Shown here piece after piece: positions 7,720-20,165 of a DNA stretch of 64,000 nt. This DNA comes from Chytriomyces cf. hyalinus JEL632 (lineage: Eukaryota > Chytridiomycota > Chytridiomycetes > Chytridiales > Chytriomycetaceae). How positions within the stretch are numbered: position 1 is the stretch's first letter; the number at the start of each line of letters is the position of its first letter. The notes beneath the pieces are model-generated. The model saw only the letters and a list, made by a program, of their open reading frames with translations. It was not told the origin of the DNA and searched no databases. The stretch lies in contig JAIWWG010000134.1 of NCBI GenBank assembly GCA_025435555.1, positions 1-64,000 on the forward strand. Direction: 5' to 3'. The translations under genes were made by a program, and so were the position numbers.

Positions 7720-10700
7720 AAAGAAAAGACCGCGTTGCGTGGCGATGAAAAGAGTTGTCATACTGAGGTTTTTGCAAAACTGCCTGTGTTGATGCGTGTG
7801 TGAATTTCCTTGAGTCGGAAAAGAAACCATCGCAAAAAGAGTTCAAGTCCACCGACAACGACGGACGCTGCGGCCTCCTTCGAACAAGCTTGATTCATCC
7901 AAAAGTTCAAAGCAAGCGATTCAAAGCATCCGCACCCGTTCGATGCCTGTTCAACTCCAACGCTGAAGATCCGAAGGCACCAACTGAAGGTCCTCTCGAA
8001 CTAGCAGTCCAAAGCCCCTCGAATTCCAGCTGCCCATCACAGAATAGATTCAAGCCAAGCGGCTGACGGCCCGCCCAAACAAAACCGCTTGCTGGACTCC
8101 CGAAAAGCCAACCCAACCAGTGAAAAACTGCCCTCACATCGCGCGTGTATATAACCGCGACCAAAGCCATGGATCAGCGAACGAAATCGTGGCAGCTGTC
8201 TTAACCGGATTCCAAGCGCAATTATCCGACAGCAAATAACAAGCGAAACACGATTCTGATGGAAAAGCTCATCAGTTGAAGTGGAGCGTGATCAGCGATC
8301 GGTTGAAGGGGTTCCTCGCACCTCAGCCAAATCGCATACAGGTACCAGATCAGTCCCCCTTTTCGTTTCCACACTGGTAAATAAACTCTTCAAAAAAAAC
8401 CAACAGCTTTGATAATCCCAACAAAAAGCTGCGATCGACACGCTGGAAAATCTGACCGATACGGTCCGACCGATGATCTCATCGCCTTCGGCTTCAGTGT
8501 CGGCCACCATTTCGGCGATCGTATCTGTGGCTGTAACGACGGAATTGGGCACGTGTTGCTGCATCGAAGCACTCGGAACCTCAAGCTGCGACTGCAACCG
8601 CAATTCCAAGAGCAACGCACGCGCGGATAGCTACCCCCTTCCTTATCTTATGAGATTCCGATTTTGGCTTTGGTGAGAGTGTTTGTATGATTTTTAAGAC
8701 AGACAGCTAATTATTGTTTACTGCAGGAATTGCTGCAATTGGTTGGGCGCTTCATATCCCAACTGCAATTCTTTCCGTCATGTGACCCAATACAAACGAA
8801 GAAGCGCGTACAGGCCAAAGATTCCAAGTTCCCAAGTGCCCTGTCTTTCTTCGCAGCGCCGCCTCACATTTCTCCTGAAGTTCGAAGATTTGTCGAGCCA
8901 ATTATTGAGCAAGAATTGCTTCTCAAAGAACTGGTGCCGCTGCCATTGGAGGGTTTGCAAAAACAGTGTGGAACTGATCCACATTATGCTCCGACGGAGA
9001 ATCCGACGCTGAAAGGCTGCGCAAGTTTTGATAGGTTTACGCTGTTCCGTCTTCTGAAATATCGACCCGATTCCGATGACCGCCAATACAATTCCGAATG
9101 GAAGGACGCATCCTCCGTCGAAGAACACTTGATTCATCCGCAAGATCACAAGACACCGCAGAGAAACCATCCAGCCACATCAGCCGTACAAACTCCGCCG
9201 AATTCCGAAGCTCAACCGCCTCAGACAAACGATTTAAACGAAACAGATGATGCGCCTGCTGCGCTTGCTGGGACTCCGGAGAGACCAAATGGAACCAGAA
9301 AAAAACTGCTTCTGGTGACCGCAACTTGCTCGTTTGTGTGACTTGACCAATACCGTACAAATTCGAATCCAGCGGTAATGCCAAAAAGCCGACTAAAAAG
9401 ATTCCCCATTCCGGTTCATCGCCTTCTTCGCATAATCATGAATCGCAGTTGCCGTCTACACCAGATCCCAAGAGCAGCTTGCGGCCAAATATGCTCGACA
9501 ATTTTATTTGCCAATGTCATCGAAATTTAACAGGATCATCAGTTGAGAAGGAGCATGATCAAGGGCTGTCAAAACTTACCACGCAAATTAATCCCCGAAA
9601 ACGCGCAAAATCCGAAATCACCGCATCGAAAAAATATGGTTTCAACGGAGTCTGTGACAGCGCACTGGGAAGTGACGATGCAAACGCACACAAACGACTT
9701 TCTCAGCGGAATAATGGTTGTAGCGAAAGAAAGAACCCAACAGTGGAGCCAGTATGCGCCCCTATTAGAAGGATCTCCGGAAACTCGCGAATAACGCATC
9801 GAGGTCTGCAAGATGGTGAGTATAGTTCCGGTTGAAATTTACTCATACCTCGGTTCGAAACGCTTACAATTTATCAAACCAAACAAGTGGATGACTTGGA
9901 AACAGTCGTTTGTGCCAAAGATTCTCCGCTGGCGACGCCTGAAAAATTGATTTTGCGATCTCTACATTTGAAAGCAGATGCGACGATGCGCGGCTTTTGG
10001 AACGCGCCAGGTTGAAGCATGGACAGAAAATTGAAGATCAAGCAACGAAAGAAAGCTCCGAAACGCGCTCGAGGGGTAAAAACAGTTTGAAAATTCCTTG
10101 TTGCGTTGCGTCTGTTTTAAATTCTGTTTTTTGAACTGGTTTTCAGGGATAAATCCAGCTGGAACTTTGATCGCATCTCCCACAGAAGGTGCAGAGCCTT
10201 CTGCGAACACTGCCCAACCGATTATCTCACCATCTGAAGCACTGATTGTTCCAGTGTGAACGACCAATTTGATAATCGAACCGGTGGCAAGAATGACGGA
10301 ATACGGCACTGCTTCTCCAATGAAATAACGCTGCAGCAACAGCAGCCAAGTACTGAGGAACTCAAATTGCGACTGCAACAGACGCGTTCACCGAATTCCG
10401 AAGCGCAACAGCCCTAGCACAAAGTATTCAAACCAGGCAGACGATGGCACACCAAACATTAACCGTATGGAGGACTCCTGAGAAACCCACCCAACCAGCA
10501 AGAAACTACATCGAGGAGATCTGAAACCTCACGGACCCAACTGAATGACCGTGACCAATAATCGAACCTGCAATACCAAGAAGCTGATTAAACGGAGCGC
10601 CCATCGTTCCGGCCCAAAACCGTCCTTCCAGACGGATGAATCGGAGATCTGTCTCAATCGGATCTCAAGCGTAACTTTGCGGCCAAAAAGGCTTGACAAT

Positions 10701-11373
10701 TTATTCACTTGGACACTCAAATTGTGCACTTTCCAGAGCAATTTCCGAGAATTGCCAGCCGCTTCTTTCCAACGGAGTTGATTCTTGTCAAAGAAATTAT
10801 GTCGAAAGCGGCAGGTGGTGGTACCGAACAAATTGGAGCGGATTCTTACGGAGACAAACAAGGACGCGCTTATGGGCAAGGAGAAGCGGGTGCGCGTTTG
10901 AGTCAGCATCAAATGGAAGTGGCAAGGATGTAGCTTTGCTGGGGTGGGGCTTGGTGATATTTTAAGCACGAGCGCAAATGAGCGATCAGTTACAGCGGCG
11001 AGACAAATTATCTATTCTGGGCCAAAAGACTTGAATATTTCGGGAAGACCTCCCTGCAGGAAAATCGTTGACTCATACAAATCTGAGTACCCAATCGCAT
11101 TATCTTACGCCGTACATTTCTCCTGAGGCTCGAAGATTAGTGATGCCAATTGTTGAGCTGGACTTGCTTCTCAAACGACTGCGCGCATCTGTGGCGGATG
11201 TAGATGGGTTGTGAAAAAGTATGGAACTCATCCACACTATACTACGCTCCAACAGCGAATGCGATGCTGAAAGGCTGCGCGAGTTTTGATGGTGTTAACG
11301 CTGTTGCGTCTTCCAAATATCGACCGGATGCCAACGCGTTGGAGAACGTGGTTCAAGTAAAGGTAGTGCTGAA
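7720..11373. repeat. Decayed tandem-repeat region, no intact gene
   Basis: Several stretches recur in the same orientation with many substitutions. 8470-8620 resembles 10212-10395 (CCGAT.ATCTCA.C core, ending CGACTGCAAC). 8868-9095 resembles 11117-11340 (CATTTCTCCTGA, CTGAAAGGCTGCGC.AGTTTTGAT). 9270-9500 resembles 10465-10700 and in part 8089-8110 (TTGCGGCCAAA, GACAATTT). 8268-8295 resembles 9536-9560 (TCATCAGTTGA). The spacings of 1.2-2.2 kb differ, so the array was shuffled or partly deleted. The longest ORF (8730-9341, plus) lies on one unit, but its second unit has stops. I recognise no domain; these may be dead copies of a subtelomeric gene family. Confidence 0.6.
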
Positions 11374-12230
11374 GTGCCGGCCGTCAAGTGCAAGGCAGAT
11401 GAGATTAAGGCCAAATTTCCAAATGCCTTGGCTCTTATCGATGCTGCTCGGCGATTGTCGGGCTATGACCGTGGATATGACAGGGAATACGACCGCCGCG
11501 GAGGTGACTCATATATACCGCAGAAAATGCAGTGTGCTCTCGTGTTCGGAATTTGGAGCAACGGGAAAATGACTTCATTCAGCACTTTCGTTTTTATCGC
11601 GTTTTTTTTGTTGGCCCTGCTGTCGCCGTTGGATGGACCTTGTGACTGATTGGAGGGACTCACTCTTTTTTTGGATTCATTGGAAAAGGGCGGGCGGTCA
11701 TTTCGATTGGTTGTACTTTTGTTTTGAAGAGGAGCGTGTGCCTATGTTTTGATTTCATATCTTCTGCTTACAATATCCTTTGCCGCGTGAGTCTGGAGCA
11801 AGTTTCAAACAGCGCATCTTCTATGTCTGTAGGTGGGCGGGTACTGCAGTTGGGATGTTGAATTTGGGAAGTGCGCTATGCAAGTGGTAAATTTCTGGTC
11901 TTCCTTGTTTGTTTTGAAAATAAACTCTCGCCAGCATAAATGAATACAGCATACGTCTCACTTAATATTTCAGGAATCATGTCCAGCAACGTGGAGAAAA
12001 TATAGTCGCGGGTGATGGTGTGACTGCTGACTTTTATCGTGAGGAGACTCGTTCTTTTTTCGTAAACACGTGCGCTTGAAGGAGCCTGCCCCGTATGCGC
12101 ACCGCACTCAAAGATAGCACCCATGCCATCTGTCAGAGTAGGCCCCACACACGCGATAATATTTGTGTTGGGCACGAAGACGGTCTCTATTAACAAAATT
12201 CAAACCGCACAATCGTTCGTAAAAAATTCA
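11374..12230 (+). pseudogene. Inverted, internally deleted copy of part of the SR-protein locus
   Basis: 11449-11515 matches, in inverted orientation, the Asp/Arg/Tyr-Gly repeat exon of the SR gene (22520-22585). From about 11527 the match jumps to that gene's downstream region (21330-21800, inverted), including the CATTTCGATT..TTGTACTTTTGTTTTGAAGAGGAGCG stretch in pieces and the AAATAAACTCTCGCCAGCA segment. About 700 bases of the source are missing at the joint. No RRM or zinc-knuckle exons are present, so it cannot make an SR protein. A minus-strand ORF at 11876-12196 overlaps it; I do not recognise its product. The copy ends just before the RasGAP gene. Confidence 0.75.
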
Positions 12231-12257
12231 CGCGAAAAATCTTGACACTTCCGAGGG

Positions 12258-15200
12258 ATGGGCCGCAACCGAGTGGAACATCTCAACCATAATCTATCTG
12301 TAAGAGCCAGCCCTGCTGTTGTACATGGCTAAATCTGCCCCGCGTTTTTCCTCTTTCAATGTGCTCTCCACACGAAACCCAGGATCCGATTCATCTGCTT
12401 CTCGAGAACAATGCCGTTTTGCTGCTCGGAATCTGCCACGTACCCTTCGTGGGAGAAAAAGCATCCATTGTGGCTACTGGCGTTCTTGCCTTGTTGGAGA
12501 ACTGTGTGGACAACACTGCTTCAAATGGCAGCGCTGTCAGCTGCACTGAAATATTTCTCAGGAGACTCCTCGCCATTAAAGTCTTGCAATTTGGTACGAA
12601 ATGTACAAGTTAGATACTCCCTGTCTTATTACTGACATGCGACCAGATGAACGCGACAAAGATCAAAACGACATTCTGCGTGACAACAGCCTTACAACTC
12701 TTCTCCTGACAAGTTACATCCGCCAAAAGGGAGAACCCTTTTTAAAGCAAATTGTAACTCCAAAGCTTGAATCACTATTCCCGATACTGGATCATTGCGA
12801 AATGGACCCCACCAAACTCCAAGGGGTTGAAAACGATACGCCAACCACGGAGTTACAAACCAATCAGAAAAATCTTGTGCGAGTATGCCAAGGCCTCCTA
12901 GATACCGTCTTTCAAAATATGGATCAAATTCCAGACTCTGTTCGCAGGTTGTGCAGATTTCTGAAAGAGGCCATTGAACAACCTGCCAACCTTTCCATCG
13001 CTCTGAAGCCGACATCAGCCAACGTTGCGTATGATGGTAGAGGAGCCAGTGATGCTTCTCTCTTGGTGGATCACTTGCAGCGCGATGAACAACCGTCATT
13101 GTGCTCAACTCCCCGAAAACGATCGGGACCAGGATCCATTCACTCTCCGTCGCAGGCCGTCGATCATTCAAGTATTCGCCATGGAGCAAACAGCTGCTGC
13201 GCTAGTTTTCGAGAAAAGTTTTGGAATTGCAAATCGTTCAACACAAGCAGCTCAAGTTTTGAAACTACTGGAAGTCATAAAGCTGGTTATTTTCCACATC
13301 TCGTCAGGAATAGGAATCGCAGAAGTAGCAGTAGTCGAAACTGCATGTATTTTGATGGGCGCAGCCAATTAGATTGCGGTAGCGAGGTTTCCTCCATGAG
13401 GTCCAACAGCACAAGTGCGTCCCCCAATACTTCAAAGGCTGCAGTTATGTTGGAGATTGGAGTGGGAGATGTATTGCTTCCTGCTCGGATGGAAAGTTGT
13501 GGGTTGAGTGCGTCAAGCAGTCGCACTGAAAGCAGTCGAGCGAGCGATTGGTCGACGTCTAAATGCGCTCCGACTCCTGCCGGCATCCAAAAACGATTCT
13601 GGCAGGTATTTGGTGGAGAAAAAAGAAGCAGTGTCAGCCCTGCCAATACACCTGCTGTGGATGAATCTAGTTCAGCAGTCTCACTTGATCGGGACAAGTT
13701 TGCCGCTTCGAGCAGTGGTGTCCAGGTTCTGAGCCCACCCGAAACTGCCATTAACTCCGAAAACTCTCTGTTTGACGCTTTGGCAAGAAAAACTTTAGGC
13801 CAAGGCGCACAATTTCGTTCCGAGCCAGAGAAACTCGCACGAGGTGCCCCTTTGAAACCAGTAAACAAAGAAGTAAGAGCAGACTCGTTGGATCCACTGG
13901 CAAATTCAAGCGAGTTGCGCATCAACATCAACATAATCTCGGCCACTCCACTGGACGATATCACGTTTCTTCACGCTCAGGGAAACGATTCGGCGGATTT
14001 AGTATATGCACGTCCGAGCTTGGCAGATTCTACAGCAATATTGAGCGAAAGTGAGGACGATGGGAACTCAGTTCGCGGCAAACGTAGCACCCGCAAGACT
14101 GCCTCACGACAATCTTCTCTGCGGCATCGGTGAGATTCCTCTTTTTGTTTTTCGTGAGGCTGATTAGGACAGCACTAGCCACTCGCGCCGACTCTCCGTG
14201 TCATCGATGCAAGACTCCTTCGAAAATGATGCAAAACTGTGTTTGCACGAAAAAGTGATTGGCTCGCTTTTGTTCCTCAGATTCCTGGTTCCCTGTAAGC
14301 TTTTTTTTTTCGGACGAAAAATGGGACTAAGCGCGGTGCACTCCAGTCATCATCACACCTGCCAGCGCGCCAATGTCTCCTTATCACCGAAGGGGACTCA
14401 TTCTCGTCGGAAAGGTTCTGACGGCGAGCTCGAATGGAGTCGAGTTTGGTGCGAAAGAGGACTTTCTGATGCCTCTCAACTGCTTGCTCAAGACAAACAG
14501 AGCCCGCATCAAGGAATTTGTGGACAGCCTGGTTTCTTCAAAGGTGATTGATCTGGCCTACTTACCAGCCGGTCGTCATTGCTCAAACGCTTTATGAAAC
14601 AAGCAGCACAGCAGACCGTCCGTATTGTCCTCTGAAGCAGCCTCGGATGACGGCAATGACTCAACATTTTCAAATCTCCCAAAAGCGCTGTCTTCATCCA
14701 CGTTTTCACTCCGAGATCCGCAAATCTTCTCCAAATCCGCCAACACTGTTAAATCCAAGACATTGGCCAAATCAGGGTTCTTAAGGAAGAGCGTGACGCT
14801 GGGCACATCAAAGCATTTTGAGCGCAACAGCATTGCAACTTCCCCAACTCTTCAACGAAAGCTGAGCAGCGCTACACTGCTTCTGAACGATGAGCCCAGT
14901 CTCAAAACCGAATCAAGCAACCAGACCAAAACATCTTCGAAATGGGGTCGCAGGCAGTCCACACCTCTTCCGTATGTTCCCAGCAGAAAGAGCGGTGGAG
15001 AAGAAGAAGTGAAGGAAAAACGCGTCAGTTTGCCGACAGTCAAGATTTTTCAAAACTTGCCCGCAATGGGAAGGAAGAGCGTGTTCAGTCTGAGTGATCC
15101 TGCCACGCGCATTCTGCCAATGAAGTCTGACACTCGCTCAAAGCAGTATCTGGAAATAACGAAGCCGGCACTGGTCAAGTTTCTGAAGGTTGTGTCTGAT

Positions 15201-15470
15201 GAAATGGCGGGGATTGAGGGTGAAGTCGAGGCAGCAATTGCTGCGGCGCGCGACGGAACTGGACAAAAACGAGTTAGTTCTTGGCTGCAAGAAGACCCGG
15301 AATCACTGAGGGCCAGTTTCGGAGGGCTGCAGAGCTGGTGCTTGAAACGGTATCCAACCACGGATGAAGGAAAGCGCAAGAGTTCTGAGTCGCGGCACGC
15401 CAACCAAGGAGCTTTCATGAAAAAGTTGGGAGCATGGATTGGCGGTAACAGGGAGGCCTTGGTATCATAA
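12258..15470 (+). CDS. Ras GTPase-activating protein (RasGAP)
   Basis: Six exons give a continuous 971-codon frame: 12258-12299, 12383-12593, 12647-14129, 14179-14294, 14347-14543, 14604-15470. The GAP domain is recognisable in pieces: LRDNSL near residue 92 (the arginine-finger context FRxN), LTSYIRQKG, HCEMDPTKL, then FLRFLVP (the FLR signature) and KVLTASSNGV.FGAKE. RasGAPs speed GTP hydrolysis on Ras, turning it off. Between the helix ending ...FLKEAIEQ and FLRFLVP lies a Ser-rich, low-complexity insertion of about 400 residues where related proteins have a short loop. The C-terminal ~290 residues are Ser/Lys-rich without a known domain. The first exon codes only 14 residues and is the least certain part; the protein may extend further upstream, but that DNA is a duplicated pseudogene. 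Confidence 0.85.
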
Positions 15471-17236
15471 AGTGCAGTTCACAGCCCAGAGATATTACCC
15501 CACTCGTTTTGTATTTGATGAAAGTGAATGCACGAAATGCATTAAAAACAAAAAGCCAGACTCAAAGATAAACAGGAATGAACTTCTAGCTCCCATAAAC
15601 TGAAGATAAAAGGCGAAATATTCCAGCGCCGTGCAACAGGCTCAAAAAGGACAAGGGATCCCATCATGAGATTAGAGGAATACAGCATAATATGGAAGAT
15701 GCTGGATTGTTCCAATGCATGAAAGAAGCTAGTATTTGTCTCTGCTTTCTCCACCGTGATGCTTGACACCACCATGGTCTCCACAGTCTTCACAGTTGCC
15801 GCAGCCACCACCACGTTGAAAGCCTCCCTGTTGCTGGAAGCCTCCTTCAGCACAAAAAGAGACAAAGGTACAAAGATGACAGAAGTGAGGTGCTGAGAAA
15901 CCTGAGCCAGCAACAGGTAGACAACAGCCTGGCCACACTATGGGACCAAAGAGTAAAAAAGAAAACAACCTAGTTGTTGCAGATCCTGGTCAAGGTGGAC
16001 CAGCAGTCTCCTCATGTACTCAACATAAAGGAGAGATCAAAATCTCTGGAATGCATGAAGATGTGGGAAACAGGTGTTTGAGCACCTGCAGATCCCATAC
16101 GTAACAAAGATGTAAAATTCACATGACTTCGTGTAAATATAGACAAGCCACAGGGGCAGTAACACACTGTCGATCACATACACAGGTCTCTGGCACATCT
16201 GCCAAGTCCTACAAGCACCCACGTGCCATCCACGGCTATTTATGGTCACTGGATGAGAAGTTGTGAGGCATACTGCCAAGACCCAATAAATCTTTATTTA
16301 CACAAAGTTGGGACTTTAAACAATCCACCATGATAACACACCATCACATGACACCCTCACCAAGTCGTCATAAGGTGTCAGACTCTATCACTCTAGAGAG
16401 TACCAACAGTACTAAGCCAAACTACCTGCAACACCAAGCATTCGGCAGAAACACACCAGTACATAGCTTGTGTAGTTGAAACAAAGCTTTGAGCCTGGAT
16501 AGGCGGCACTTGAGGACCCAGATCTTGCATAAGCAAAGTTCAAAGTTAGTACACCACAGTCAAACTGACACACTGAAACGTACATGGACAGCAGGCAGCG
16601 CTGCTTACTGGTACACTGTCACTTGGACCCATGGCTCCCTACCCAGGTGAGAGAGTCCCTGTCAGAGGTCCAAGGATACAGTCATATGCACTTTGGACGT
16701 TGGTTGGATAGTTTGTTATTCAAATCGTAACTTTTTGGATTGGTAAAGGCCCAACAGTCCTTGGGGACGTTTGGGGGATTTCCATCTCGGTTCTTTATAA
16801 TTTCTACCGTGAAAAAATAGAAAACCAGGGAGATACCCATGAGTTTCCACCCATGAGTGATTCTTTCATGTTCTATTCCAAAGGGTATAAATGGTAGAGC
16901 TTCCACAAGGCAAATAAACATCTTCTTAGACCAAAATCATCGTTGTGCGTGCCACCACCATTTGTACCGACACTAGTGGGGTCCGCGAGAATGGCCGCCG
17001 ACTCCCAAACCACCAGGGTGGGGAGCATGAGGAGGAGCACCATCTGGAGGTTGCATGTTGTGAGGATGTAATTTGTTTTTAAGATAAATTAGTGAAATGT
17101 TTCTCACCAATTTAAAAACTTGGCAAGAGAAAATGTGATATGGAGAAAAAGAACTGCTCCCAGGGAGTTAGGAAAACAAACATCCTCAGTTTGACCAAGA
17201 AATTAGTCCAAAGTAAAGTTCATCATTACACAAACT
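15471..17236. other. Gene-poor stretch, unassigned
   Basis: No confident gene. On the minus strand 15738-15860 reads as a Gly/Cys/His-rich frame (GGFQQQGGFQ, CGNCEDCGDHGG) and 16981-17060 as a Gly/Pro/His-rich frame beginning MQPPDGAP. Both look like exon debris of one or two small genes that I could not join. The middle (16,000-16,900) has no long frame in any direction and is more AT-rich than its neighbours. Confidence 0.4.
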
Positions 17237-19868
17237 TTATTTACTTGTGTTCACACTGCCAGAATCTGGCAACTTTTTCTCCCAGAATTTTAGACAATCC
17301 CACTCTTTTGTCCACTCTTTTGTATCCTTCCTCCAATTGCCCATGTTTATGGTCTTTCCCCCAAACCTTGTCAGTGTAAGCAACCCAGCCTCAAACACAC
17401 AGCTCCAGCCTGGACGACCTATATTGTTCATGCCCACTAAGCCTGATCCATTGAATGTCACACGGAAGGGTTTGTTGAATTTGAAGCAGGCAAACTCCCT
17501 GTCCATGACAACATTTGTTCTCTTGGTCCTTGCATTCAGATCTTTGACATGGCTGACATATTTGCAGATCATTTTGAGAACTGATTGGACAAGTGTTTTC
17601 CTTTTTGTTCCACCTTCACAACAGTCCAACATGAGTGCAGCCTGAACAGTATGTTGCTTTGCAAAGGCACTATCAGCAATATGTTTCAGAATACCATCTT
17701 TGTCAGGTAACCCAGAAACATTGAGGATTTCTTTTTGCATATTGTAAATTTTGACCCTCAAAGCTGATAGTTTTCTACACAGAGCTATCAAGATAAATCA
17801 AATTGAGATTAAAATAAAATTGAGAAAAATAAATCCAGTTAAGATTATGAAACTGTAATAATATACCTTGTGTTTTAAAAAGCTCCTTATATTTGACTTC
17901 CATTCTCGAAATTTTGTTGTTTAGATCTTTGAACTTCTGATTCCCATGGTCAATTTTCTCCTCAATAGATTCCAGTTTTTTCTTTTCTTCATCCAGCTTG
18001 TTGGAGATCTCTGCACTCATGATGGATATGTACGACTGAACTCGATCGCGAATTTCTTCCCAAATTGCCACCATTTCCTCCTTGGCTTCAGACAAACACT
18101 CTGTTACGCCTTCATCACCAATCTTTGTAGACACCTTGGCATATGACCTTGAAAAACAGCTGTATAAGGAAAATGCGAATTTTTCTGGCTCATTTTTCAA
18201 CCTGCCTTCCCTTTTAAAGTCTTTAAGCTTCCCTTCCAGTGGCACAAGAAGACTCCCATACGCCCGCTTTTTTTCCCTGTAGAAATATTCGAGATCCTGA
18301 GAAGCACTGCCTCCTCTTGACTGACTTGAATTCATTTTACGGAGTTGAGATTCAGCATCCAAAAGCACATTCAGAAAAGTGGTTGAATCTGTAAGAATAG
18401 CCACAATTCCTTTTGAGTGTTTGAGATTGTCAGTAATTCCCTGGACCAGCCATGTACCCACATCGGTCACCAGCTTGCCGATTACTGAAGGGGCTCCAAG
18501 GGCAGTACTGACAGCACCAAGAATTGAAAAGGCCACAATCGTTCCCTTTGCCACAAACTTCATCAATGTGGTATCATCAGCCCAAATGTCATCATCTGCA
18601 TCAAGGTTGCCAGCATATGCGTCAAGGTCACCATCATGATCACAATCATCATCATCATTTTCTCCAGTGCCTTGTTTCCCTTCTTTCCCATTGTCTTTGT
18701 TGTTGCCTATCCCTTGTATTTGTCCTTTTAAGCTGGCACTCAGGGTCTCAAGACTGTTCCAGAATGAATTGATTGCACCCTTGTGTTCACAGTACAGTAT
18801 CTGTTGCATAAGGGGACCAAGATCTGGTTGATCTGACAGAGAGCGATACTTGAAGAGTTCATTTTTCTCCTTTGTTGAGAGAAAGGTGGGCATAGTGTCC
18901 ATAGCTTGGTGCTTCTTAGAATTGCCACTCAAAAGGCCATCAATCCTCTGTTCAATCAATTCCAACTCGTGGCCCCAGAACAAAAGAACATGCATTGCAT
19001 GTTCAACAGAAAGAGCTGATGTGTCTTCAGAAGATAGCTGTTTGGGATCCAAATTGCTGCGCACCAGAATCTCCATTGCCGCAGCGTACCTTTTGATTTC
19101 CTCCTGCTGAATATATGTGAGTCCTGATCCTTTCAAAAAGTACTCCTTGGCATTGATGATGCTGGATTTGCCTGACTTTGTCTTTGACCCAACTTTCAAA
19201 TCCCAATGCTGTTTGAGCTTGTCTTCAAATGCTTTATCGACAGCCTTGCCCGCCCTGGACACAGCAGAAATGGCATGGCATGCTGATTTTGCTTGCTTAA
19301 ATTCCCTGCACAGCCTGGCCATGATAACGGTTCGAGCTACACTGCCAGCTGCTTTGTCTGTTAGACTTTGTTCCAAAACCTTGTGAATCAGATGATTACC
19401 TTCTTTCAGAGCATTTTCCAATGTTTCAGAGGTCAAATTTTCAGAGGTCAACAGGGTCTCCAGCTTCTCCAGGCTTTCTAATGTGATGTTGTTGGTGGTC
19501 TCATCCTCTCTCTTCATTTGTAAGTCAACCTCAGTCTTCAAGGCATCTTGGGCATACTTGGACAGGCGCTGCTTGTCAGTGCAGTTGCGATGCTTGGCAA
19601 CCAACCAGGTATTCCATGCATCCTCAATTTGCTCCAGGTACCTGAAGCGCGTCGACTGGTTGTACAGTGTGTGCTGGATATCCGCGTGAATTGTATTGAT
19701 CACATGCTGCCGATTCTTCAGGCCGCTGCTGGTTGGAGAGATGTTGTTTGACTTGGCAGCATCGTTAAAGGCTTTGTTCAAGACAGGGATTCCTGTGCAG
19801 TCTTGGTCCTTGTAAGGCTGATTTGTGCTTGGTTCCTTCATGATTGGTTCCTTTGTGCTCAGTTCCAT
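17237..19868 (-). CDS. Orphan coiled-coil protein with hydrophobic hairpin
   Basis: Two exons, 17867-19868 and 17237-17784, joined by a GT-AG intron, give 849 codons from the ATG at 19868 (the frame is open for ~31 more codons upstream). The N-terminal ~400 residues are charged and helical. An Asp-rich stretch (DDDDCDHDGDLDAYAG) precedes two hydrophobic segments rich in Gly/Ala/Ser/Val (FVAKGTIVAFSILGAVS; then VIGKLVTDVGTWLV), followed by ~150 residues of strong coiled coil (NKLDEEKKKLESIEEKID). The C-terminal ~150 residues are Gly/Trp-rich and may be a beta domain. I recognise no family. The layout, helices around a hydrophobic hairpin, is seen in membrane-inserting or membrane-remodelling proteins, but this is only analogy. 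Its base composition is lower in GC than that of neighbouring genes. Confidence 0.65.
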
Positions 19869-19979
19869 CGTGCTCGGCTTCCACAGACATGTCGTCAACT
19901 TGTCGAAAGCGTCAGAAAAAACTGGGTTTTTGTAAATGTCAGGTGACCAATTTAAATGCAAATTGAGGTCCCACCTTTT

Positions 19980-20165
19980 TCAGCCGCGTCTGCGTCTGCG
20001 CCTACGTCTCCGCCTGTGTCTGCGTCTACGGCCGCGTTTGCGTCTCAGGATACGTTTGCGTCTGCGATTGCATCTCCGGATGCGGATGCGTCTCCCGATG
20101 CGCCAGTTTCTGCGTTTGCATCTCCGGATGCGGATGCGTTTGCGTCTTTGACTGCGTCTGCGGTC
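19980..20165. repeat. Imperfect hexamer/12-mer tandem repeat
   Basis: Runs of GTCTGC, GTTTGC, GTCTCC and GGATGC units fill the tract; on the minus strand they read as GACGCA/AACGCA/TCCGGA. In translation the minus strand gives alternating Asp-Ala, Asn-Ala and Ser-Gly-Asp-Ala, and the plus strand Ser-Ala/Pro-Asp-Ala. A minus-strand frame (20045-20257) ends at a TGA within the tract and resumes in the same frame after it. The tract lies just upstream of the orphan coiled-coil gene. Confidence 0.8.

Noticed and set aside
7800-8066. 88-codon plus ORF after the CRN/RHS remnant
   Set aside because: Its sequence recurs in degraded form in the repeat region and carries no motif.
11876-12196. 106-codon minus-strand ORF before RasGAP
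   Set aside because: It overlaps the duplicated SR 3' region, and I could not link it to any family, so I did not call it a gene.
19980-20165. CRISPR-like array
   Set aside because: The units are 6-12 bases and contiguous, with no spacers of constant length; the genome is eukaryotic.
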